From Isochrysis galbana (lineage: Eukaryota; Haptophyta; Isochrysidales; Isochrysidaceae): DNA of 64,000 bases. Position 1 is the first letter of the stretch, and the number at the start of each line of letters is the position of its first letter. The DNA lies in the NCBI GenBank assembly GCA_018136815.1, contig CM030935.1, positions 1,546,204 to 1,610,203 on the forward strand, read 5' to 3'. Made by a program: the position numbers and the translations under genes. Under the pieces are notes generated by a model, which was not told the DNA's origin, did no database searches, and saw only the letters and a list, made by a program, of their open reading frames with translations. Positions 1-8,162 of the stretch are shown one piece after another.

Positions 1-687
1 TTCTCTCTCTGTCTCTTCTCTCTCTCTCTCTCTTCCTCTGTGCGTGAGCCCGCTGTGTGGGAGGGGAGGGGAGAGTAGACGTTTCATTCTTGGGGGACCG
101 ACCAGCATCAGCGTGAATCACACACACACACACTCACACCATCGTCCACACAGCGGAGGAGCCGCTGGGGGGAGAGAGAAGAGAGAGAGAGAAGAAGGAC
201 GGAGAGGGGGAGAAGAGGCTGTACACGGTCGTGCTGAGAGAGAATGGGCGGAAGCGAGAGAGAGGTCTTTCGCGAAACGGAAGGAGAGAGGAAGAAGTGG
301 TCGTCGTCTCGCGCTCGTTCACGCGACGACCCTCTCCTCTCGCTCGGCCCGTTGGTACAAGTTACTCAAACAAAAAATAGTCGTGGTCGTTTTTTTGGGG
401 GGTGCCTTCCATGTTTCGGGGTGGTCACTCGTGGTGTGCATGGTGTTTCGCCCCCCCCCCTCCCCCTCCCCCCCCCCCCCCCCCCGCCCGCCCGTCGCCC
501 GCCAACGTTGGTGTTTTGCCCCCCCCCCGCCCCCCGCCTCCTGCGCGCGAGATGCGCGCGAAAAGTGCTGTCTGCCTGGCATCCGCATTCCCGCCACGCT
601 CGAATAATCATTGTCACATAGTAACATAGGCCTGTTTTCATACGTATTCTCGCCAAAGCCAAGGGCCTGTGTGCGGCACAGTGCACG
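1..687. repeat. Low-complexity CT, CA, GA and poly-C tracts
   Basis: The stretch opens with a CT microsatellite (1-40), then a CA run near 118-140, GA-rich sequence (170-300), and long poly-C runs around 449-535. Open frames here are compositional artefacts (Pro, Arg and Gly runs). I see no conserved gene. It lies just upstream of the DDE transposase remnant. Confidence 0.8.
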
Positions 688-2361
688 GTGCTGTCGTCGG
701 GGAACTGTCGAGCAATGGAGAAGGGAGGCACCCTCTTCACGATGGGCTTCTGCAAGCGCAAGTCCGAGGCCAATGAGACAGAGGTTACGGCGTCCGCAGC
801 TCGGCGTGGTGAGCAGCTGCGGCGGCAGGCCGAGGCGTCCGCCGCGCATGATGCCGCGGCGAGGCTGAGGGCAGAGGAGGAGGACGACGTCGACGAGCAC
901 ACGGGCTACAAGAAGCGCAAGAAGTACAACAACACGGCGAATGCGGTGCGTCTGCGCGAGAAGCGTGCGGCAACAGAGGCGATACGCAAGAATAAGAAGC
1001 AGCGCGACCTCGGGCTCGCCAGGCAAGCGGCACAGACAGCAGCAGCAGCTGGGGCGCCGTTGCCGCCATCGTCATGCGCCGCAGACGGTGCACCGCGGCA
1101 GCGCGCCCCTCGATCAATGTACACAGGAGCTTCTTCGAGCAAAGGGAAGAGGCGATGGACCGACACGGAGCGCGCGCTCGTCGTCTCAATGCACGAGCAC
1201 TTGAAGGCGCGCGGCATGGTAGGCGACGATTTCTCGATTACGGCGCGCGAGCTGCAGCTCACTTCCCCGAACCTCTTCGGTGGTGGGAGCATTGGCCGAG
1301 GCATAACTCGGCAAGATGTGCGGAATTTGGTGTTGAGGCATCGGGCCGGCATCATAGCCGACGGGCGTGGGCGACAAAATGTTGTGCCTGATGCCGTCCT
1401 GCAAAAGATCATTTGCACATTCACGGCCATCGTCAAGGCCAAGGCGAATGTCACCTCTGCGCCGATGCTCCAACCCATTGCCGTCGGCATCATCCAGGCA
1501 GAGGGTCTCGGACATCTTTTGCGCAGCGCCGACGAGCCCGGTCGTCGTGGAAAGTTCTGCTGCAGCACACAGTTCATCAGGCGGCTTTTGAAGAGCCACG
1601 GTTGGCGAAGTCGCAAGCCACAGGGAGACGCTCGTAAGTTGCCAGGTGACTGGGATCAGAAGAGGAAGGAGATGACGCTACGTCTAGCGTACTTTGTTTT
1701 TGCGCACGACATCCCACCCGCGCTCGTCATCAACGCAGATCACACGGGTATCATGTTCACACAACGGAAAGGATCAACGTGGGTCACTCAGACAATGGCA
1801 AAAGGAGGCGACCTGAGCCTAGCGAATCACGGGGACAAGCGACAATTCACCTTATTGGCCACCACCGCTGCAGACGGGACCTCTCTACCCCATCAAGTGG
1901 TCATGCAGGGAAAGGTGGCGGCGTCGCTGCCCAGATTTGCTTACCTGGAGTACGATGCGTCCGTGCTGGGTCTGAACTCCAAGAAACACCGGTCAACGTG
2001 CTTCACACCGCGCGGCACGGCAGAAGTGATGCGGGAGTCGGCAATGGTCAAGAACGTGGCGAGCTACTGCGTTACTTCCAAGCACTGGTCAGACGACATC
2101 ACGTCCAAAGCTTACGTCCGCGATGTTGCCGTCCCGTACTTCAAGAAGACAGTGAAGGAGCTTCACTCGGCAGGACGTTGCAAGGCATACAAGACGCAGG
2201 TCTGCGTCCTCATCGTGGACTGCTGGTGGGGCTGGCTAGACGACGGCGTCAAGGGGTGGATTGAGTCGCAGTATCCATGGCTTCGCCTTCTCTTCGTGCC
2301 AGCATCCTGGTCCGACGATAAAAAAATGTGGGCCTCCGGATCAACAAGAGTTTTTTTTTAA
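688..2361 (+). CDS. Truncated pogo/DDE-superfamily transposase
   Basis: A 557-codon frame for a DNA-transposon transposase of the DDE_1 (pogo/CENP-B-like) type. Residues 1-110 are charged and basic (KKRKKYNN). A tryptophan-containing helix-turn-helix-like segment follows (KRRWTDTERALVVSMHEHL, about 155-173). The catalytic core starts with VINADHTGIM, giving the first Asp. The second Asp lies in VLIVDCWWGW, followed by the usual YPWLRLLFVPAS block. In this family that block runs into a Cys-Thr...Gln-Pro-Asp segment carrying the third Asp. Here the homology stops right after FVPAS, and the last dozen residues are unrelated, ending at a T-run. An inverted retroposon copy abuts the end. The enzyme should therefore be inactive. 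The start may be the Met at 715 rather than 688. Family assignment is by motif only. Confidence 0.7.
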   Translation: MLSSGNCRAMEKGGTLFTMGFCKRKSEANETEVTASAARRGEQLRRQAEASAAHDAAARLRAEEEDDVDEHTGYKKRKKYNNTANAVRLREKRAATEAIRKNKKQRDLGLARQAAQTAAAAGAPLPPSSCAADGAPRQRAPRSMYTGASSSKGKRRWTDTERALVVSMHEHLKARGMVGDDFSITARELQLTSPNLFGGGSIGRGITRQDVRNLVLRHRAGIIADGRGRQNVVPDAVLQKIICTFTAIVKAKANVTSAPMLQPIAVGIIQAEGLGHLLRSADEPGRRGKFCCSTQFIRRLLKSHGWRSRKPQGDARKLPGDWDQKRKEMTLRLAYFVFAHDIPPALVINADHTGIMFTQRKGSTWVTQTMAKGGDLSLANHGDKRQFTLLATTAADGTSLPHQVVMQGKVAASLPRFAYLEYDASVLGLNSKKHRSTCFTPRGTAEVMRESAMVKNVASYCVTSKHWSDDITSKAYVRDVAVPYFKKTVKELHSAGRCKAYKTQVCVLIVDCWWGWLDDGVKGWIESQYPWLRLLFVPASWSDDKKMWASGSTRVFF

Positions 2362-2933
2362 CCCACTCTCCCCCACCTCTATCTCTTCCTCATGTGTCCT
2401 GTGTCTCCGAGTGGGCGGCGAGCGGCGACCTCAGTCCCGACTTATCCTGTAAACAGGTGCGGGACTTACCTATTTTTCGGGCTCCGCTCCGCCCACCCCC
2501 TTCTCCGCGCTCTCTCTCCCCTCTCCTGCGGCACGCGCGATGGCGCGCCTGCGGCAGGCCTGCAGCTGCCCATTGGCGACCCTGGAGGCTCATGGAGGCC
2601 AGCTCAGGGGGTAGAGGAGACTGGGGCTGGGCCCTGGCCTCCCCTGCCTCTCCCTCGCTGGCGCTCCTGAGCCTCAGGGGGCCCCACGCTGCACCTGTCT
2701 GCCTGTCGAACAGGGGGGGAGGAGGGGTTGGAGCAATGGGCTGGCCACGCCGGGCCAGGATGGGCGAATCAGGCGAGCCTGTCAGTGGGAGAGAGGGTCA
2801 GCAGGGCAGTGGCCTCCTGGCAAGCCATCAGGCGTGCCAGGAGGATGGGTGGTTCCTCCCCCATGGCAGGGGAGGAGTGGAGAGAGGGGGGGGCTCGTGC
2901 CCCCCCATGGGCGAGCTAAGTATAAACTTAGTT
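2348..2933 (-). mobile_element. Structured retroposon, copy 1 (inverted)
   Basis: Read on the minus strand it starts with the hairpin AACTAAGTTTATACTTAGCT (2914-2933). The poly-G/poly-C hairpin around a CACGAG loop and the CCTCCTGGCA...TGCCAGGAGG stem region follow, as in the full copies at 22768 and 24517. Similarity continues through the CCTGTTTACAGG box (about 2445-2456) to CGGAGACACAGGA. After that it diverges into a private tail ending in an A-run (T-run on the plus strand, 2351-2360). I find no clear target-site duplication. The A-run suggests an RNA intermediate with an alternative 3' end. Confidence 0.75.
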
Positions 2934-3381
2934 GGCCATTCGGCTTGTACACGAGAATGAGTGCGACTAGCTTATGGCGACATAGTCAACACAAGCATCA
3001 CGTAGGAGGTTTGCCAACCCTGCTACAACGGCGTCTCAGCGCCGCCGATCCAACGTTATCCCAGGTCACATGGAGAACAGATCTTTGCTGGGAACACAGC
3101 ACATGAACATGAGTTGACAAATATGAGCGCCGCTTGCGACTGACAACGGAAATCTGTCTCGCACCTGTCCCCGTGTTAGTATGCCTACTCGCCACGTGTT
3201 CACGATTCCGCATCACGGTCTTCAAGAGAGGCATGCACTCTGATCCAAGGGGTCATTGACGTGAGCGGACCACGACATCGTATGGCACTATTGGGTGAAC
3301 CCCAGACAATCCTAATCACACACACGTGCCGAGCTGCGATGCCACAATGAGGGGTAGCTTGCAAAGTAATTATCCACTCAC
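2934..3381. other. Intergenic, no gene seen
   Basis: About 450 bases between the inverted retroposon and the 3' end of the alpha-galactosidase gene. No convincing coding or RNA feature was seen. Confidence 0.6.
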
Positions 3382-4797
3382 TCAGCTTCCTGGCGTGAGG
3401 CGAAAAAGCGCCGAGCCACCGTCGGCTTGGAGTACAAGCGCCACCTCGGACTGTGGTTCCAAGCCCATGACGTCTTTCCGGGCGACCACATCTCGTACGC
3501 GAACGTCTATTGGTGCGCCTGCGCTTAGCGGAAATATCGTGCGCAAGCACGTGGCACCGCACGTGATTCTGGCAGGAGCGAAGGCAAAATTGATCATTGC
3601 AAGAGCCGCATCGCCGTTTGAGAGCGGGCGGGACCAGATCTGCTGGCACTCATCAACTTGTGGGCGATACCATGCAATAGCAAGGCCAGAAAACAAAGAA
3701 ATGGCTAGCAGCACGCACGAGACCACAGCACACACTGTTCGCGAAAAGCGCAGGGCAATAGCGGCCGAGGCGAGTGCCATGACACCGATAGTGGCAAGTG
3801 CTGTGATCCACGCGACGGCTACGTCTTGGGGCATGGACCATGGCGACATCCACCAGTTGTCCCGAGGCTCAAAGGGCGGGCAGTTGCTCCAAACAACAGT
3901 GCCTTGCACACCGAGAGGGTCCTGGTTGATGGCAATCACCTCCTCGTTGGAGTACGTCTCGAAGTCGGAGGGTGGCATCGATAGCAAGCGCGAGCCAATC
4001 AGAAGCGGAGCTGCCATCACAGCCCACATCGAGAATTGGGCTTGAACCTGCGCCGGCGTCAGCGAGGCTGGGGCATCTGGATTCGAGCCAAGCAGCATGT
4101 CGGGGTCGTTGAAGCTCCCAGGCGACACGTGTAGCGCAAGCTTCTCGTTGGTCCGAATAGCGACATACACGTTGGCCCACTCATCGCAGTCGGGAGCGAT
4201 GCGCCATGAGTTAGCAAGTGTCGCGCCCATAGGGGCATACCACGCATTCCAGCCGCACAGCGAATAGAGGATTGGTCTGCCTGTCGCATTGAGCGCATCT
4301 CGCATCACAGCGTAGGCTTGAAACGCCCTCTCCGGCTGCGAGGACGCCCAGCACGAGTCATGCTTAAGATAATCGACACCCCACTCCGCCAGCTGCGATG
4401 CGTGCATGCGCTCATTCCCGCCCGAGCCTGGACGGAATGCGCACGTCTTCCAACCCCGGTCCGTGTACAGACCAAACTTCAGGCCCTTGGAGTGGACGTA
4501 CGCCGCGAGCGAGCCAATTCCCTCGGGAAAGGCAGTGGCGGACTCGATCAGCCGGCCCTCGGGAGAGAGGAAAGGCTCTGTCCAGCAGTCGTCAACATTC
4601 AAGTAGGTGTATCCTTTGGCCGCGAGCCCCGACTGAACCATCGCGTCGGCGAGTGCCCGCACTGCCGACGCATTCAGGTCGGAGCCGCAGCGGAAGTCGT
4701 TCCACGTGTTGTAGCCCATCGCAGGCGTGAGACCGACCCCGTTGTCGAGCGCCAACGCCACTCCGCACAGGCAGAGCACGAGGGCGCGGCGCGCCAT
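3382..4797 (-). CDS. GH27 alpha-galactosidase with a two-helix membrane insertion
   Basis: A 471-aa glycoside hydrolase family 27 enzyme that removes terminal alpha-galactose, probably secreted or in the endomembrane system. A signal peptide (ARRALVLCLCGVALAL) precedes LTPAMGYNTWN, the typical mature start. The (beta/alpha)8 barrel is clear: YLNVDDCW (65-72), the nucleophile Asp147 in YLKHDSC, and the acid/base region SFNDPDML (228-235). PLLIGSRL and IAINQDPLGVQG (289-299) close the barrel. In the family the C-terminal beta-sandwich follows at once. Here about 85 residues intervene, with two strong hydrophobic helices (about 326-349 and 353-376), before the sandwich resumes at QIWSRPLSNGD. 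A membrane-tethered enzyme is the inference. Single exon, no frame break. It diverges from the carrier gene at 5518. Confidence 0.92.
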   Translation of the reverse strand: MARRALVLCLCGVALALDNGVGLTPAMGYNTWNDFRCGSDLNASAVRALADAMVQSGLAAKGYTYLNVDDCWTEPFLSPEGRLIESATAFPEGIGSLAAYVHSKGLKFGLYTDRGWKTCAFRPGSGGNERMHASQLAEWGVDYLKHDSCWASSQPERAFQAYAVMRDALNATGRPILYSLCGWNAWYAPMGATLANSWRIAPDCDEWANVYVAIRTNEKLALHVSPGSFNDPDMLLGSNPDAPASLTPAQVQAQFSMWAVMAAPLLIGSRLLSMPPSDFETYSNEEVIAINQDPLGVQGTVVWSNCPPFEPRDNWWMSPWSMPQDVAVAWITALATIGVMALASAAIALRFSRTVCAVVSCVLLAISLFSGLAIAWYRPQVDECQQIWSRPLSNGDAALAMINFAFAPARITCGATCLRTIFPLSAGAPIDVRVRDVVARKDVMGLEPQSEVALVLQADGGSALFRLTPGS

Positions 4798-5517
4798 AAC
4801 TCAGCGCACCACTCCCCACCCAGCCTCCTCCCTACCTGGCCTCGTCCACCCACCACACCCCTTTTGCTCTCTGGCTGACTTCGCACGCCCTCTCGCTGCT
4901 CCCACCAGGGCTCTCTCTCTCTCCCTGCCCCCCACCTGTCTCCTTCTTGCTCCCTCTTCCTCCCTGCCTCCCTGCCTCCCTCCCTCCCTCTCCCCGCCCT
5001 GCCGCTGGCTCGTGCGGGGAGGTGGCACGCCGCGGAGGACGACAGCGCGAGAGGAGAGGCACAGAGACAGAGGAGAGGAGGAGAGAGAAGAGAAGAGAGG
5101 AGAAGAAGATGATGAAAAGAAGATTCGAGGAGGAGGAGAAGCACAGAGGGAATAGAAAAAAGTGACAGGGAGACGGGAGGAGAAGGCAGATCATCACCGT
5201 AGAGTTGAGTAGAGTAAATATCGTCCAACTTATGTACTCGTAGTAGGAGAGGAAGAATGCCAGTGATCACCCCGTTGGACAGCTTGGCACATTGTCTTCT
5301 CAGGTTCCGTACAATTATCTAATCTGGCCCTTTTTCAGGAAGAAAAGTCTGCCCCGCCTTCCTCCCTGAGCTCCCCCCGTCTTTCAATATTCCTTAAAAT
5401 ACACCACAACTACTAGAGTTAGAGATCTGCTTCTTGCTCGGCTCAAGAATTCACACTACGATTGTAGACTACTTCTCCCTTTATGCCAGTATGTAGGCAC
5501 TAGGGAGAGGGAGTAAT
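4798..5517. promoter_or_regulatory. Divergent intergenic region, CT-rich then GA-rich
   Basis: Shared upstream region of the alpha-galactosidase (-) and the carrier (+). The plus strand is pyrimidine-rich from about 4800 to 5010 and switches to purine-rich from about 5040 to 5160, so each half presents purines to its own side of the switch. No TATA-like element is obvious. A promoter role is inferred from position only. Confidence 0.4.
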
Positions 5518-6636
5518 GTGAAAATCAGCGTGAACGAAATGCCTAGGTTTCTAGGTTTGGAAGAGAGCGAGAGCAGCGAGGTGCCCCTCGCGATGCTCGC
5601 GCTGCTCTGCACGCTGGTTGCGCTATCTCGGCGGACACTGCTCGCGGCGGTCCCGGCGGCGGCCGTCACGCCTTACGCCGCACGCGCCGTCCCTCCGCTC
5701 CTGCCCTCGCATGCGCCCGCTACCGTAGGCACGAGCACAGTTGCGGCAGTGGCCCCAAGCGCCGCATCTGAGTTCTGGTCGGGCCTGCTGGCCGGCGCCG
5801 TACAGAAGACAGTGAAGGAGCTGGCGCTGCATCCTCTCGACACGGCCAAAGCACGTATGCAACTGCCCGGACCGCGCCGCGACCTCTTCGAAGAGCTATT
5901 TCGCTCGCCCTATGCCGGGCTCGGCCCTGCACTCGTGTCTGGCGCGCCAGCAGCTTCAACATTCTTTGCGGTCAAGGACGCGCTTAAGTCACAGTGCTTG
6001 TCTGCTGGAATTAGCGATAAGACTACGAGCACCCTCATTTCCGTCGCCGGCGCCAACATCGCCTACTGGGGAATCAAGAATCCTGCGGAGATTCTCAAAG
6101 TGCGAAGACAAGCAGGCACTGCAGGGGACACTCTCGAGGCAGCACGAGCGCTTTGGAACTCTGAAGGCATCCGAGGGTTCTACGTCGGTAGCGTTGCCAA
6201 TTTTGCGTACGCGTACCCTGTCGATTCCACCAAATTCATGCTATACGAGGCCATCAAGCTCCAGCTCCGGAAGAGGAGCGGCAATTCGAGACTCTCTCCT
6301 ATTGAGTCTGCGCTAGGCGGTGCCCTCTCGGCATCTGCCGCGCAAGCTGTAGCCACGCCACTCGATGTCGCCCGAGTTCGCATCATTACTGCAGACCGGC
6401 GCGGGATTGCCACCGCGAGCTCTGGCAGTGGCGCCCCAGATATCGCGGCCGGCGGTGTCAACGTGCTTCAGACGGTGCGGACCATTGCCGCGGAGGAAGG
6501 GCTTCCAGCGTTGTACGCGGGTGTGGCCCCCAAAGTTCTGCGCGCTCTGCTCTCTGGCGCAATTCAATTCTCGACGTACGAGGCCACCAAGGCCTGGACA
6601 GAGGGATTCCTGGCTAAGAATTTTCCGAGGCTGTGA
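5518..6636 (+). CDS. SLC25/mitochondrial carrier family protein, SAM-carrier-like
   Basis: A 372-aa six-helix solute carrier. Three tandem repeats carry the signature motif: HPLDTAKARM (about residue 105), NPAEILKVRRQ (about 188) and TPLDVARVRI (about 280). Repeat 2 has Asn-Pro and Glu instead of PxD, a variant also seen in S-adenosylmethionine carriers. GFYVGSV and ALYAGVAPKVLR are typical repeat ends. The N-terminus extends about 85 residues beyond a standard carrier and contains a hydrophobic stretch starting at Met26 (LALLCTLVAL, then alanine-rich). An alternative start at 5593 would expose this as a signal-peptide-like presequence, which would suit plastid-envelope or endomembrane targeting. 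The substrate is uncertain. Confidence 0.85.
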   Translation: MKISVNEMPRFLGLEESESSEVPLAMLALLCTLVALSRRTLLAAVPAAAVTPYAARAVPPLLPSHAPATVGTSTVAAVAPSAASEFWSGLLAGAVQKTVKELALHPLDTAKARMQLPGPRRDLFEELFRSPYAGLGPALVSGAPAASTFFAVKDALKSQCLSAGISDKTTSTLISVAGANIAYWGIKNPAEILKVRRQAGTAGDTLEAARALWNSEGIRGFYVGSVANFAYAYPVDSTKFMLYEAIKLQLRKRSGNSRLSPIESALGGALSASAAQAVATPLDVARVRIITADRRGIATASSGSGAPDIAAGGVNVLQTVRTIAAEEGLPALYAGVAPKVLRALLSGAIQFSTYEATKAWTEGFLAKNFPRL

Positions 6637-8162
6637 ATCCGACTCATTTTGCTTTTGCGATGGGTCAAGTGTACCGATGCCTCGCGGTCCCATGAGTGGT
6701 GTGCGAGTTTTCTTAGGCCCGGAGCGAGGATTGTGCGAGCTCACAGAGCGAGAGCGAGATCTTATGGGTGCGTGAGAGGGAGAGGCAGAGTATTAAGGTG
6801 GTAGGCACACAGATCACTCCTTCCGATATTTTTGCGGAGCGGCGGGTGGCGCGAGCGGGGCCGCGAGGGCGATGGAAGGGGAGTGAGGCCCCTCTGCCAG
6901 CGGCGACCCATTAGAGCTGCACCTATGACGGGGCCGCGACGTGCGACCAGTTCCCTGTGACCGCCGTTGTGAAGGGTGCCGAGGGCGTCATTTGCACCCC
7001 TGTGTCTGCCCTAGTTGGCGAGGCGCAGCGCACACACAACGCTGAGGGCCAGCGGTCTGGAGCGCTAAGGCGTGTCTATTGGTGGGTGTAGGACAAGCTT
7101 TCGTCCGGCCCACTGCTCCCACGGAAGAGGAAGAGGTTCCATTCGCCGTTGCCCTTCGATTTTGGGTCTCCTGGCGGCCGCAATGGCTTGAGGAAAGCGC
7201 CGATGCGCGTCCTGCCCTTCCCCCCCTGTACGCCCCGTTAACCAAGGCCAAGGCGCTCTCGGCGCACGGGAAAACGAAAGTAGCAAACTTTTTGATACAC
7301 TCCGTATCAAGATACTGGCTACAAACATTGGCGGCCCCCGAGTGGTTCCATAGACCAATAACGCACGGAGTCGAAAGGTTGCTATGGATGAACGTACACA
7401 TAGACAGGAAACTCAAATATGGATCGCAAACCCAGAGATCCCGCATCCTGCTAGTGGGGGAAACCAAAGATGGACCGCATCTATCTATCTTGTCGCATTC
7501 ATCTTAGATGATGCGATTTCCAGGCTCTTGTTTCCAGGTCCTTCGCCGTGCGGCCACACGGTGAAGCTCAGGTACATCTAGGTTGGTAGGGTTCGTCCCT
7601 AGCGACCTAGAATTCGAGTTCTCGTTTCGTTCCGTCCAGCCTGTTTGTCAAGTCTAGATTCCAGGTTTCCTCCTTTCGGGTAATCTTGACCCAAAGGAGC
7701 CAGGTCGCCTGTCACTCGCTGCGCGCTTGTCTCAGGCTCTCGGGTTACCTTGTGAAGGCTTGTTTAGCTTCTTGCAAGGCTTGTTGTTTCTTGTTGAGTT
7801 CCGGTTCTTGCTTGGGACTTGCTCACTTTCACTTTCGTTGTCGTTGTCGTCCAGGCCTGTTCTTCGTAGGTTCCGCTTGGCTTGGTTAGGGTTTCGTTGC
7901 CTTCCGGCGTTTGGCGTTCGTCTTGGCGTTCGGAAACTTCCTCTCACATTCCCTAGGTCCGCTACCCTTGGCTTGTAGGTGGCAAGCGCCGACGCGCCTT
8001 TCGTTGCCGTCGAAAATCCTCGAATGCACGCGGAAGCCTCCGCCTTAGTCGGGGGGTTGCGACCGCGGCAGTTTGTGCAGCCGTGGCAGCACGGCACGGG
8101 CCATCAAAAAGCAACTGGCCTGTACCTGACGGCTTCACTCCCGTCCTTGCAGCCTTCGAAGA
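6637..8162. other. Intergenic; T- and G-rich leader before the copia frame
   Basis: No conserved gene was recognised. From about 7600 the sequence is rich in CTTG/GTTC motifs and leads directly into the copia polyprotein frame, so part of it may be the upstream, non-coding or eroded part of that element. No long terminal repeat could be matched to the 3' side. Confidence 0.45.

Noticed and set aside
319-1189. Several long minus-strand frames overlapping the start of the DDE transposase.
   Set aside because: Arg/Ser/Pro-rich compositional shadows; the plus-strand frame carries the recognisable motifs.
7079-7507. 142-codon frame upstream of the copia element.
   Set aside because: No recognisable domain; not the expected gag or protease.
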